From positions 372,001-436,000 of the forward strand of contig MU401458.1 in NCBI GenBank assembly GCA_022579005.1: DNA of 64,000 nt. Reading direction: 5' to 3'. The position numbers and the translations under genes are program-made. This DNA comes from Poronia punctata. Its lineage: Eukaryota; Ascomycota; Sordariomycetes; Xylariales; Xylariaceae. Below the pieces are notes generated by a model. The model was given only the letters and a program-made list of their open reading frames with translations. It made no database searches and had not been told where the DNA came from. Below, piece by piece: positions 10,593 through 23,739 of the stretch (positions are counted from its first letter, which is position 1; every line of letters begins with the position of its first letter).

Positions 10593-12173
10593 GATTACCG
10601 GGTTGTTCACAGTAAGTAAGGAGAGAATTCAGGTGTGGTTGATGATCGAGTGATGAAAGATCAGGTGCGTGGATTCAGTAGCGACTGTGTGTAATATGGC
10701 TTGCTTGATGGCGAGTAAAGAAAAATTTCTGAATGTGTGTAATTGAGTCTTGGTCAGAAACTGGGAGAAATATTTTATTAGTAGCGCCTACCCCGGCTTG
10801 TAGACATGTGAATAGTATGTAGGTACTGGGCATTGTACTGTACATCCAATTTCCCAGTCCCAGGCAGTGGGTAGGGGGATGTGGTACCTCGGGGGAAGAG
10901 GCTCAATAAACCTATCTACATTGTTTACCTTTCTCTGTTTCTAATGGAGCATTCAGAATTGTATAATACCACTCTATATCAAGGTAAGGTGATAAGATGG
11001 TTTTTAGACCATACCATAATATTGACCATTGACTAAATGTACCTCTGGAAGGCAACTTCCACTTGTAATGGGTGCTGAATAATACACTCAAGGTCGAGTT
11101 GATTGGGTTCGTCCATCATTCCAATTGTCCTCAAGAAATTGAAGAAAATACATGCAGAACTTCCTAAAATCACATACTGTACCTTGCATATGAACGCATG
11201 TATGTAGCAAGAAATCAATCCAGCCCAGGAACAACGCGCATCCATCATGCGGCATGTCACGTCTACATAAGGTATGGTCATTAACGCGCCTTACTTCGGC
11301 ATTAGCTCACAAGCCCCACATAGGTGGCGCGAACATACATAGTTCTGCACTTTGTATTCTACTTTTATACTCAGGACTACATGTACTCGTAGATCGTCTA
11401 GCTGGACGTACAACTTCAAAATGGCCAGCTCCAGACCTGCCTACATATACAGCCTTGATTCTATGCTTCTCTTCAATATACCGGCACAATGCAAATAATA
11501 ACTGTAATATGAGTGTTTAGAGAAAGTTTGCAGGTGTCCACTTCAGTTCAACCCAATTGTCGGGAGATAGGTACTCCACTTGAAAGATACCTACCTCTAC
11601 ACAGTAGTACTCACAATGACTCTTCTACCAAGTTCTCATCCCTCCCATGATCACTTCGAGGGTAATTATGCACGAACTTATCAACCCTAGTTGTTTTCGA
11701 TTTCGAGGTTCTCCGCCAGCAGGACCAAAATATTTGGACAGGGAGTCCATCGCTTATGCGTCGGCAGCCTGGGGTGAGTGAGAAGTTTCTGATTTCTAGT
11801 AGGCAGGTTATGTTGATAGTGACGAGCAAGAATAGTTCGGCGCCTCTACACGTCTTTGCTATATCTTTGACGCGTGGCAAGCCAAATTCGCCTAGTTACA
11901 AGACCAATCAATTTTGTATTTGACCTGTCTTTCATGCATAAACATGGATAAGTAATTACATTGTGCACCTTATTCCACTGGTTACAACTCCGGGCCGGAT
12001 GGGAGCCGCGCTGATGCAATTCCAAGCTCCGCCGATTTCCGTGAACACCCCATAACCTTTTATTGAACTTTTGGTATTACACACGGCCTAAAGCCATCGC
12101 ATTATTGCTCTTGCATGAGCGTGGTGCCTCGAGACCTATAAGCGTCTTCAGGTCAAAGGTCCGTCGCGAGCGT
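10593..12173. other. Spacer upstream of the peroxiredoxin and downstream of SEC61
   Basis: No gene is supported. The part next to 10593 should be the peroxiredoxin promoter and leader. The remainder is AT-rich with GTACCTA-type words and only short accidental frames. Confidence 0.5.
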
Positions 12174-13798
12174 TTAACCCATAATCATTCCTTTCATGCC
12201 GGCCAGATCTCCTTCCTTGGCCGCGATTTCGAAATAACCGTAGATGATTCTATTATGATATTAGTTACGTACTTGTAAGCTGAATTTTGGCAGACAACTT
12301 ACGTGACGGCAAGCAGGGTACCTGTGCCTGAGCCTAGAGCACCCATGAGATCGCTGGCAACTGAGAGAGCACCAATGCAGGCGCCGCCAAAAGCAGCAGC
12401 CGTGGGGATGATGCGCTTGAGTTCCTTGTACATGCTTTGATCGCGGTGGCCAGCCATGACGAGCCCCTGGTCCTTCAGCTGCTTAGCTACATCACGGGGG
12501 CTGGAGCCAGAAACCTCAATCCAAGTCTTAGAGAAGATGGCGCAGGCAGTAAGCATGTAGCCGATGTACACAACCGTATGGATAGGGTCCAGTAGGGCGT
12601 CGCGGAAGTTCAAAGGCGGCGACATGTAGTAGACGAGACCGGAGATAGCCGACAGTTGGGCAGAGCCTTCCTTGGCTTCCCAGACACCAAACAGACGGAC
12701 AAGAAGGTTGTCAGAGAAGCGAGAATATAGCATCTGGCTAATCAGGAAGATGTTGGAGGAGAGAGCGGACTGCAGCATGATGGGCATGTTGGACGTGTAG
12801 AAGAGACGAACGGGGTACGAGCCGCGAGCTCCGCGTTGGCGGGACGACTTGACGGGGATCTCAACACGGAATCCTTGAAGGTAGATGACGGCAGCGAATA
12901 CAAGAAGGGTAGCCAAAAGGTTCATGATGTTGGGGAGGTTCTGGCGATAGAATGCTTCCTGGAGGGCACGCTGCTTGTTGGGCCAGGTCATCAACAGATG
13001 GAACAGGGCAATAACAGCACCCTCAAACTCAGGACCACGTCCGGTGTTGATAGAGGTCGGGGAGAAAGCCTTCCACATGATGGACTCGCAGATGTTTGTG
13101 GCGATGAAAAGAGAGATACCGCTTCCAAGACCATAGCCCTTCTGCAAGAGCTCGTCGAGAAGGATAACGATCATGCCAGCGACGACTAATTGTAGGATCA
13201 ACAAGAAGACAATTCCGGCACCGAGATCGGACGGAGGGCCGTAGAGGCCGGTGAAAACGTAAACGGTGGCAGTACCGGCCGACAGGATGAAAGCGAAAAG
13301 CTTCTGGGCGGTCTGGTAAAGTTCGCGGTCGGACTTGAGGTCGAGATTGACATCAATCATATGGGTGCCGGCAAGGAGCTGGAAGACCATGCCCGAGGAG
13401 ATGATCGGGGTAATACCCAGTTCCATTAATGTACCGCGATTACTCGCCATCATCATTCGAAGCCAATATAAAGGGTCGGAGGTATCGGAGGACACGATGC
13501 CGTATAGAGGCATCTGGCTCATCACCAAGAAGATCAACAACGTCAGACCTGTCCACATCAACTTTTGGTTGAATGGCACTTTCGTCTCTGGTTGCTGAAC
13601 CTCGGGCAAGAATGCCACGAAGGGCTTCACCAGATCAAGAAACCGCACTGTTCGAGTAAATGTCAGCTACCAGTAACGCTAAATGGCCACGATGAGGTTG
13701 GTGGCTCATCCAGAGTTATTCGCGTCACCACCAACTAGCTAGCTCTCGGGACTGCGCGTAACAGAAGACGATGGAAAGGGATGCTTACAGCTACTCAT
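12174..13798 (-). CDS. SEC61: Protein transport protein Sec61, alpha subunit
   Basis: This is the channel subunit of the ER Sec61 translocon, through which secreted and membrane proteins pass. Three exons fit in phase: 13798-13789 (only ten bases, ATGAGTAGCT), 13647-12303 and 12249-12174, giving 476 residues, the usual family length. The product begins [20 protein letters not shown]. It contains the plug and TM2 region ([20 protein letters not shown]), the cytosolic loop with [20 protein letters not shown], and about ten hydrophobic helices. The last exon supplies [17 protein letters not shown] and a short methionine/glycine tail. The 10-nt first exon means an automatic caller could easily miss the start. 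Assignment is certain. Confidence 0.97.
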
Positions 13799-16700
13799 GG
13801 TGGGCGATGTAGCAATCGGATTGATGAAGAAAATACACAGAGAAAGAAAAAGGGAAGTGTAGAGGAGCGACGAAGGCCCTCAAGTTGATGGTCAAGGTCG
13901 TCGCGAGTTTTGTAAGGAAAAAGGAGTCAATGGGCGATGGGGACAAGATCTGGCATCAAACCCCAGCTGTCCCCAAATTGAAAGATGTGTCCCCAATTGA
14001 CAGAGTGGAGCTGGAAGCTAAATTACTATAGCACGTGACCGTCAGCTTGTAATAAGCTGTCCTTGTCCGCCAGTTCAGCACTAGCAACTTGAAGGGGGCT
14101 AGCTTTCCCAATATGTATTGATGACTCAGATATGATACCCAAGAAAGATAGACTTTATTAATTGCACTTCTGACCGTTCTTTTAAACTTCTCAAAGCTAG
14201 CTTGCTGTACGAGTAAAGTCCAACTCCAATTTAAATATACATGTAGTTGTCTGAGTAGGTAATAGACCTTGGTTGCTGGCATCTTGTTGCCGTTGAACAG
14301 TGATAGCAACCGCTGCCAGAAGGCCGCACTTAACCCTCACTTGATTTTTTAGTACTGAAGGAATCGCAGGTTATATCGTACTTATGTAAATGTTTGCTGA
14401 GTAACGCCATCTACGAGTATGGAATTCTACTATGATGTTCTACCTAGTTACTTACAAAGGTATCTCCAACTTGCAATGCCAACGCTAGAACCTACTACAG
14501 GAAGTTCATGCGATGAGTGGTAAATTCCTTGACAGGTAGGAGTCGCTTTCACATTACAAGGTGGGCTATAACGTTGGGTTCTCATCTTGTTTCTAAGTAG
14601 CAGCCGGTCCTCCATGAATCAAGATCTTCACCTGCGCTTATCTACCGCCGTTTTACCTTTTAAGGGTTCGCCCAGCCTTACGAGCCCTTGAATTGGAGTC
14701 CGATGCGAGATATACACATGGGGCATAATATTTATGTAGAAGAAGGCTGTAATGAAGCAGTATGGTATTTCTTCTATTACAAACTTGTATTCGTGACCAA
14801 CTCATCTAATTGTGTGTATAGCAGCAGACGACATTCCCTGGGTCGAGCCTATATCATTCAAGATATACCTATTCACCCTTTAGCCCTAGCAGCAGCCAGC
14901 TACCTAAGCTTCTACCAATGCGCCTGAGAGTTGGTCTTCTCTTGTAAAATCCAGTAGATGGTATATTAGCCTGTTTTGGCGTTGATGCGGTTGGCTTTTA
15001 TTTACTATATGGTGTGCAAGTGTTTGTGACTGTTATATATAAACATAAGGTACCTAAGGACCATCGTATTCAAGTCGAGGTGCTACCTACATATGGCAGC
15101 TGTACAATCCAACTCAGAGATGTCTAGTTCCAAACCACGTAGCTACTTGCACATTGACCATTTACACCTTCCTGCAACGAAGGCGACAATTTGAAGGTAA
15201 TTGCCTGTAAAGCTGGTAGACTGTAGTACACATTGTAATTATGCTACCTACTACTTACAGTACCTACGTACCGCAGAACCCCCTTATCCCCCACAGGAGG
15301 TTAACTTGAAGCCATTGGCAGAATCTACGAGTAGTTTAGGGCCTTGGTATACCTTACCACCACCCCGTAATCCTCTTGATACATACATTTCAGCAACCGT
15401 GTTGCGCCGACCTCACTCTTTACTTTGCAGCCTGGCTGCTCAGATCAGAGGCATACATAATATGAGTCACAAGAAGAAACAAGAACAAGGGGCTTGCAGA
15501 CAGACCAGGATAGAGAGTCACATGCTCTTGATTCATAGACTAGGTGCTTTTCTATTGGTAACTGTAAGTGGAAGCTGGGTAAAAGAACGGTTGCAAGACG
15601 CCGTAGACATGCGCAAGAGCTTTCAACGTACCTACATGTACTTGGCTAGTGTGACGCAGGTAAAGGGTACATGTAAAAACACCTACACAGGGAACTAATG
15701 TATGCATATGAGGCACAGGGCATGATGGCCAGTGGTACGCAATAGCTATAGGTGTATATATAGTCAGAATAATAATTGTTTTGATATATTTCCATGCCTT
15801 TGAACTTTGATAGAGTTGTTGCCAGTAACAATTTACATATTTAGGTCAACTAGAAACTGAACAGATGACTAAGAATTTGGTCAAAACTGAATAGTATGAG
15901 AGCACACTACACGTACAACACGGTGTCGGTACCAACATTACTTGTATATACATACTTGTAGAGGTGTAGCCGCTGGATGGCAGTAGTCAAGCAAATGCGA
16001 TTACTTTTCTTTAAAAACAAGATCTGCGCTAGGCAAGGACGCTGTGGTACAGAGAAGTCTTACCTACTGTATTAACTCCTTTGTGTTGCTACTTCTTTTC
16101 TTACATATACAAGTAGGCAAGGAGGCTTTCCCAGGTAATCTCACTGGCTACGTATACTCAATCAATGAGTATAAATTTGTCCAACCCAGCCTTATGACAT
16201 ATCCATTATTACTAGGTATACTTAGCGTTTATGGCTTTGCACAAGCCACTGCTTCTCTTTCTTAATATTCACGTACTCTGTGACCCTATTAGCTAGCAAC
16301 AGAAGAGCCCTAGCATCACAGCATTGTTGCAAGTTGCAATAGGATAAAGTTGATAACCAACTTTGGAGTCTGTTGGCCTTTGCGTTTAGTACGTTTACAG
16401 GCTGACATTACAAGTATGTAACACCTAGGTAGACTAAGCATGTAGGCCGACTAGGAGGTACAGGTACCTCTATGTGAGGTGGGTGTACCGGAGGGGCTCA
16501 TCATATCTTTGTGGTGTGTACTTCATATCTCTTTGCGCGTTGTTTGGATACCATCACACCATACCTTATGCCTGCATTCTTATCACTTTGCATCCTAAAT
16601 GTCTGGTCACATTAGATCAATATCCTGGGGGTCTAGCATAAGTATCGGGACAATACGGGGTATGGTTATTCCTTTGTAGCAACACCTTAGTCAGGGAACA

Positions 16701-17390
16701 GGCCAAGAATGTGTTTCTTGCCTCTAATAAGGAGAAAATACAAAAATACGTCCAATACGATAGTCATGGGAAGTGCACGTTTTTATCACGCTAAGGAACC
16801 CGTTAACCGTTAACCGTGCATACAAAATACCATTGAGACCGAAAGAACCCCACATAGACCTGCAGAATGTAGCGGGTCTAGGTCAAGATAAGTAGGTATC
16901 ATGTAGTCATACTGGGCTGCTTGCAGTTTGATATCCTGGAAGAACACACGCCATTACAGCCGCTTGGGACGTACTAATACATGGTATGCCTACCGACTAT
17001 TCTTGCTTCTTTCACCCTTCCTTCACCAATAGCTTCCCTTCTGATAGCTGTGGACTGCAGCGTACCTTCTATTATTGTTTGGTCTTTGTGGCTTAGCCCT
17101 GTATACTGCTACCATACTTTATCTGTTCGCAACGGCATATGCCTTGGCTTTATATCTTTTACGTGGAACACTCTGTTTGCCGTGCATGCTACTAAATTAC
17201 TGCAAATCTGCATAACCTTGCACCTTAATCAATCGAGAAACGGATTATTCAGTCCTATATCCGACCAACAAGTCATCGATTGGGCGCGGTGGGGTGTGCC
17301 GGTATTTGGAGTTGAGCCTAGCTCGGCAAGGTGAAAACCTGCCCAGTGGTCAACTTGCTAGACACGGTTGGCAGAATTGGCTGAAACAAC
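13799..17390. other. 3.6 kb gene-poor spacer between divergent SEC61 and the ABC transporter
   Basis: No supported gene. The part next to SEC61 should be its leader and promoter. The rest is AT-rich with many TACCTA/GTACAT-type words and only random short frames, up to 165 codons and without domains. No intact transposase or reverse transcriptase is visible. Homology to a degenerated element cannot be excluded by eye. Confidence 0.45.
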
Positions 17391-20300
17391 ATGAGCTTTG
17401 CTTCGTGTCCTTGGCCAATATGGCAGGTTGACGACTTCAATGCTTGTTTTCGGTCTGAGTGAGTCCACCGCTTCTCCTATTATCGGTAGTTGGTGTGCTG
17501 GTGCTTGTGTGCCCACGCATGGGTGCTGGCTGTTCAGGAGGCAAAAGGCTGTCATGGGTATTCCCTTGTAGCATTTTTCTTTTCTTTTCCCTTAGTTGTC
17601 TTTCTTCTCCATTGGCTTACCAACTAACCTGCGCCGCTTGTGTAACAGCTACCTCAGGATCCTGTTTCCCCTAATCATAATATGCATATCCCTACTGCAT
17701 CTTGTCGCGCAAGCCGTAAATCGCAAAGTCAAGTTAAAACGACACTCCGGATACGACCCGATCGCCGAACCCGAAGACCCTACAGGCATTCCGCCCGAGC
17801 GCGATGATACCCTCAGTGATGATGATGATTCTGAAGGTCTATCGATTACCACAGGTGGTGCCTCTAACGGGGGCCGTCTTGCCCTCGTCAAGACCACCAC
17901 CAAAGGCTCGATTGTTCAGGCCGATAGTCCACCTGCGCAGAATGCTGTCGTTCTCATAGAGGAGGCCTCTATATGCGGTCTTATAGCTATCAAGATCATT
18001 GCTCTTATGAATGACGTCTACACTGAGCATGGTGGAATTGCCGCGCTTGTTGGTTTATTTACATGGGTTTACGTCCTGGTGCTCGTGACCCTACGTCTAT
18101 CACTTGGGAATACAAAATGGCGCGTCCCCCGTCTCTGGAACCATACGACTACCATCTACGGATTTCAGTGGGTGTTTGCGCTCCCGCTCTTCAGGTCTGT
18201 TCTTATACATGCGACTTCACGGCTGGCTCTGGTCCTAGGCGTGGCCGAATTTGCTGTAGTTACTTTACTGTTCGGCATTGCTTCGACTACTAGGAAGGGG
18301 AATAAGACAGTGCTTTTGGAATGGGAGGACAATATCGAGCCGTCTCGCGAACCATTGGCTTCTCTCTTCTCTCTCGCTACCTTTGGCTGGGTTGATTCTA
18401 TCCTCTGGCAGGGCTACAAAGAGCCTCTTGAGATGGACAGAGTGTGGAACTTGATTCCGCGCGACAAGGCCGCCAACATTCTCGCAAACTATCGCCAGGT
18501 CAAAAAGACAACATCACTGGCTCTTCACCTAACAAAATACTTCAGAGGGCTGCTCGTTCTACAATGCCTCTATGCTGTCCTAAGCGGCTTTCTCGCCTTT
18601 GCGCCCACCCTCCTGCTCCGCGCCATCCTCCGATACGTCGAGACCCCGACTATAGCGCCCCAGAACGTGCTTTGGCTTTGTGTGATTCTGCTCCCTGTGG
18701 CCGACATGCTTCGATCCATTGGCGACAATCAGGCGTTGTGGATAGGACGGAAGATTTGTATCCGCATCCGGGCTATTATCATAGGAGAAATATATGCCAA
18801 AGCTCTTCGACGCAAAGCGGCTAGCGGCGGACATACTGCTCTTGGTAATACTGATGGCGACGCTAAACAGACGGCGTTGCAGCGTGTCAAGACGTTTTTC
18901 GGCCTGGGCAAGAAGGCCAAGAAGGATGTAAAAACCACGGGGGATAATACGAACGACGGGGCGAAAGACGCCGACGAACAAGCTAACCTGGGTACGATCA
19001 TCAATCTGATGTCGGTCGACAGCTTCAAAATCTCCGAGTGCACGTCGTATCTGCACTTTCTCCTCGCATCCGCTCCTACGATGCTCCTTGTGTCCATCGT
19101 ACTCCTCTGGCAAGTCATGGGTCTCAGCGCCATTCCTGGGCTCATTGTAATGGCTTTACTGCTCCCCGTCAATATTTTCTTGGCGAAAGGCTTCAGTTAT
19201 ACGCAAAAGAAGATCATGGCTGCTACTGACAAGCGGATCCACACGACGAATGAGATACTGCAAAACATTCGGATCATCAAGTATTTTGCCTGGGAAGAAA
19301 GATTCGGGAAGATAGTGAATGAGAAGCGGCGAGCCGAACTGAAAGCTCTGAGAAACCGGTACATCGTTTGGGCATTGGCTGTGGCGATCTGGAATACGGT
19401 GCCGATATTGATTACCTTTTTCTCCTTTTTGATGTATACCAAGTTCGAAAAGAAGCCCCTATACCCGTCGGTTGCCTTTACAGCCATTTCTCTCTTTCTT
19501 CTGCTGAGAATCCCGTTGGACCAGCTCGGAGATATGCTTGCGCATGTTCAGGAAGCCAAGGTTTCCGTCGATCGTGTTGAAGAATTTCTGATGGAGGAGG
19601 AGACGGACAAGTACCAGCAGCTAGGCCAGGATAACGTGGATGAAGAAGGCCGCAAGGTTATTGGATTCCGGGATGCCACTTTCATCTGGGGAAGCAAGGA
19701 TGCCGTTGCAGCCGACGGGTCTGTCGCGTTCCGACTCCTGGATATCGATGTCCAGTTCAAGATTGGCAAGCTCAACATCATCGTCGGCCCCACAGGGTCA
19801 GGCAAGACGTCCATGTTAATGGCGCTTCTGGGCGAGATGACTCTTGTGAATGGCAAGGTGTATCTTCCTGGTGGACACAGTCGAGAGGACGTCCTTCCCG
19901 ATCCGGCTACTGGGTTGACTGATACTTGTGCCTATGTTGCGCAGACGGCATGGTTGGTCAACGGCAACATCAAAGAGAACATATTGTTTGCAGCGCCGTA
20001 TGACGAGAAAAGATACAAGGACGTGCTAGTGGCTTGCGCCCTTGAGCGAGATCTGGAGATCCTGGACAATGGAGATGAGACACTTGTTGGAGAGAACGGG
20101 GTGACGTTGTCTGGGGGTCAGAAACAACGAATCTCGCTCGCCCGTGCTGTCTACTCGAATTCGCAGCATCTGCTTTTGGATGATTGTCTGAGTGCGGTCG
20201 ACTCTCACACGGCCAAGTGGATCTTCAGTACCTGTATCAACGGCCCGTTGATGGAGGACCGGACTTGCATTCTCGTGACACACAATACAACCCTCTGTGC

Positions 20301-22632
20301 TCCTTTCTCAGACCACATAGTGCTTCTGGACAATGGTAGAGTAGCTGCTCAGGGTCCTCCACAAGAGGTGATCGAGTCAGGCAAACTAGGAGAGGAGATC
20401 CGGACGAAATCTTCGCCCGGCTCTAAGCAGCCGTCGCGGGTTCCGTCGCGAGTGCCTTCAAGCGTCGGTGAAGGAAGCGGAGATACTCTCATTGACGATG
20501 GGGTCCAGAACACGACAGGACAGGCTTCAACAAAGAAAGCGCAGCAGAAGCAAGACGCAATGCACGAGGATAAGGCTACGGGAGCTGTGAAGTGGTCCGT
20601 CATGAAGCTCTACCTCAGCGCCATGGGCCGTTGGTGGTTCTGGGCAACGGCGGTTGTTGTCTTCACCACGCAGCAACTCAGCGGCGTCGCGTCCAATGTC
20701 TGGATCAAGGAATGGGCCAACCAGTATGTATCGGAAACCGAACAAGTCTCTTCCATCCAATTCAGCGTGGCGTCGCAGAGCGCGGTTAGCGCTACGCTTT
20801 CTCCCACTTATTTCGCCTCGATTGCCCAGTACGCAAGGGAGGCGGCTTCCAGTGTGTTTGGGGCGACGCCGGATTATTATTCGACCATGGACGTGCCTGA
20901 AGTCAATGTGGATTACTACCTCACCGTCCTCGCTCTTATCGGGATCTCGGGGGCTGTCTTGGCCCTTATCCGGGACTTGTGGCTATTCTTTGGTTCTCTT
21001 ACAGCTTCGTGGAAACTGCACAACCGACTGATGACGGCTGTGTCTCGGGCCAAATTCAAGTTCTTTGACGTGACACCCCTGGGTCAACTGATGAACAGGT
21101 TCAGCAAAGATCTCGAGGCCGTGGACCAGGAGGTGGCTGGCGTTGCCATTGGTGTCATGACATGTGCTATGGGTATTGTTATTACCGTCATACTGATTGC
21201 CTCGGTCACGCCGGGCTTTCTCATCGCCGCTGTTTTTATCACTGCGCTATTCGTCTTGATAGCTTTGTTTTATCTCCGCGCTTCTCGCGACCTGAAGAGG
21301 CTGGAGTCGGTCAACCGGAGTCCGCTCTTCCAGCAGTTTGGCGAGACCCTTTCGGGAGTGACAACGATTCGTGCGTACGGCGATCAAAGACGTTTCATCC
21401 GCGACAACCTTGCGAGGATCAACAAGCAGGCCCGTCCGTTCATATTCCTGTGGGGCGCTAACAGATGGCTCGCAATCCGGACAGACCTCATCGGTGATCT
21501 GGTAGCTTTCTTTGCCGGTGTTTTCGTCATTGTCAACCTGGGGAAAATCGACCCCGGCTCTGCCGGCCTGTCCCTGAGCTACGCCATTGGTTTCTCGGAG
21601 AACATTCTGTGGCTGATCCGACTGTACGCCATGAATGAGCAGAACATGAACTCGGTAGAGCGCGTGAAGGAATATCTCGATGTTGAACAAGAAGCGGAGG
21701 CGATCAACGAGCACAACCGGCCGCCTAAGAATTGGCCCGCACATGGTGGCGTTGAATTTGTCGGCTATTCGACCCGTTACCGAAAAGAGCTGGAACCGGT
21801 GCTGAAGGAGGTGACGTTCAAGATCCAGCCGCGACAGAAGGTCGGTATTGTCGGGCGCACTGGTGCTGGAAAGAGCTCTCTTACGCTTGCACTATTCCGT
21901 GCACTCGAAGCAGAGGCCGGGAAGATCCTGATTGACGACGTCGATATCGGCCTGATCGGCCTCCAAGATCTCAGGCAAGCGATCACTATCGTCCCCCAAG
22001 ACCCTACCCTGTTCACCGGTACGATACGGACCAATCTGGATCCCTTTGAGCTGTACACGGACGACGAAATCTTTGCGGCCCTTCGAAAAGTTCACCTTAT
22101 CGGCCCAGGTGAAGGGGAAGACGCACAACGATCACTAGTGGAAGCATCAGCATCAACTAGCGTCCCGACCAGTGAGGATGTAGTCACGGGCACGTCGACA
22201 CCAACGGCCACGAACAAGAATATTTTCCTTGACCTTTCCTCTCCCGTTGCAGATTCAGGGACCAACCTCTCCCAAGGCCAGCGGCAGCTTCTGTGCCTCG
22301 CTCGTGCGATGCTGAAAAACCCAAAGGTCTTGGTCATGGATGAAGCCACAGCGTCAATCGACTACAGTACCGACTCAAAAATCCAGGACACTATTCGGGA
22401 ACTAGACACGACCATCATCACGATAGCACACCGACTCGCCACCATTGCCGACTACGACAAGGTTTTAGTGTTGGACCATGGCTCGGTTGTTGAATACGAC
22501 CACCCGCACGAGCTCTTGAAAAAACAGGATGGCACTTTTAGAAGTATGTGTGAGATGAGTGGCGATCTTGAAACGCTTGAAAAGGCAGCCAAGAAGGCTT
22601 GGGAAGCCAAACGACTTGTGGATGATGAATAG
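17391..22632 (+). CDS. Full-length ABC transporter, subfamily C (MRP/Ycf1/Ybt1 type)
   Basis: This is an ATP-driven exporter of conjugates or bile-acid-like organic anions, probably in the vacuolar or plasma membrane. Two exons, 17391-17458 and 17649-22632, give 1683 residues. The large frame contains no ATG for its first 137 codons, so an upstream exon is needed. The one at 17391 (MSFASCPWPIWQVDDF) splices in phase to YLRILFPLIIICIS, with a CTAAC branch site before the acceptor. The order is TMD0, TMD1, NBD1 (GPTGSGKTS, LSGGQKQR, LLLDDCLSAVD), TMD2, NBD2 (GRTGAGKSS, LSQGQRQL, LVMDEATASID). NBD1 has Asp where the catalytic Glu normally stands, the usual asymmetry of ABCC proteins. NBD2 carries an insert rich in Ser, Thr and acidic residues between the Q-loop region and the signature. 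Substrate is unknown. Confidence 0.93.
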
Positions 22633-23399
22633 GAAGGTCTGTTAGACCTGGAGGGTACGCTGTATGTTTAAGAAAGCGTGTTAAAACTGCCATGGACCTC
22701 TGTTTTTCTCGTCTTTTGTTCTTTATAATAATTCCATTATCAGACAGATAATCAGCGAAACGAATCCTTGACAGAAGTAATGAGGTAACTTTGTGACGTA
22801 TTTCAGTAGTTATACAGACCAAAAGCAGAGCGAGTTTATTTTTCCATTTACCTATGGACCTCTATAAACTATATCCATACTTCTATGTTTGTCGGTGATC
22901 ACAGCCAGCATTAACTCTATACCACAGTGGTTCTATCGGAATAATGCAATCTAAAACTGATAGGCAATTTATAAGGCCTGGCATCCCTATCCATATCCAG
23001 ATAACGACATGTTCCAGTCACGGCCGGAGTCTTATTTTTCAAGGTCAGGCATAATATGATATTTTCTCGGCATAAATTCTCAACAAAATAGAAAAGAAAC
23101 CAAGAAGTGGTGCTGGATGACAGAGAAAAGAAGAAATTCTGGCGGACGAAATAACATATCAAAAAATAAAATAAACCCCCAAACGATTGATCCTAAAACT
23201 ACAAAAAGTACCTGGTGCTGCTGTTGCTAGGTTAGGTACTTTAGTCCGGGGGGAAAAAAACCCTACACCTCTAAACTTCTTAACTCGGCACCCCATCAAC
23301 CGCCTCCCCTTAACAAATTGTTTACCAGTCCTTTACCCATCCCTTCAGATCAGCAAATAATTCATCGCAAAACCTTCTTCCGAAAAACCAACCCTCAAT
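22633..23399. other. Convergent spacer
   Basis: This contains the 3' ends of the ABC transporter and of the small secreted protein gene. It is AT-rich with no supported gene. Confidence 0.55.
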
Positions 23400-23702
23400 T
23401 CAAACCAAAGAATAACACTGATAAGCCACAGCACGATCATCGAAGCCTCCAAGGGTATTCAGACCCGGAGGTCCGGGGGGGATGTTGAGGGTACTGTCTG
23501 GTAGGGTACCGTTGCAATCGGCGTTGCTGTTTTGTTTTTAGTAAGTAATAATGACAAAAACAAAGAGGGGGGGGGGGGGGGGGGGGGAAAAAAAAAAAAA
23601 AAAAAAAGGCGGTCCACAATTACCCCCCCCCCAAACAAAAACCCCCAACCAGAAAAAAACACACCCGACGCAAAGGTGTTAAAAGATGGGGNNNNNNNNN
23701 NG

Positions 23703-23739
<37 letters not shown>

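Noticed and set aside
15201..15698. 165-codon frame in the large spacer
   Set aside because: Composition follows the AT-rich spacer with TACCTA words; no domain or conserved block.
17596..17648. Start of the ABCC transporter at 17596
   Set aside because: The codon there is TTG directly after a stop, and the segment contains the branch site and acceptor of intron 1.
18580..22349. Long frames on the minus strand (for example 18580-19113 and 21247-21744)
   Set aside because: They are shadows of the ABC transporter, whose motifs are unambiguous.
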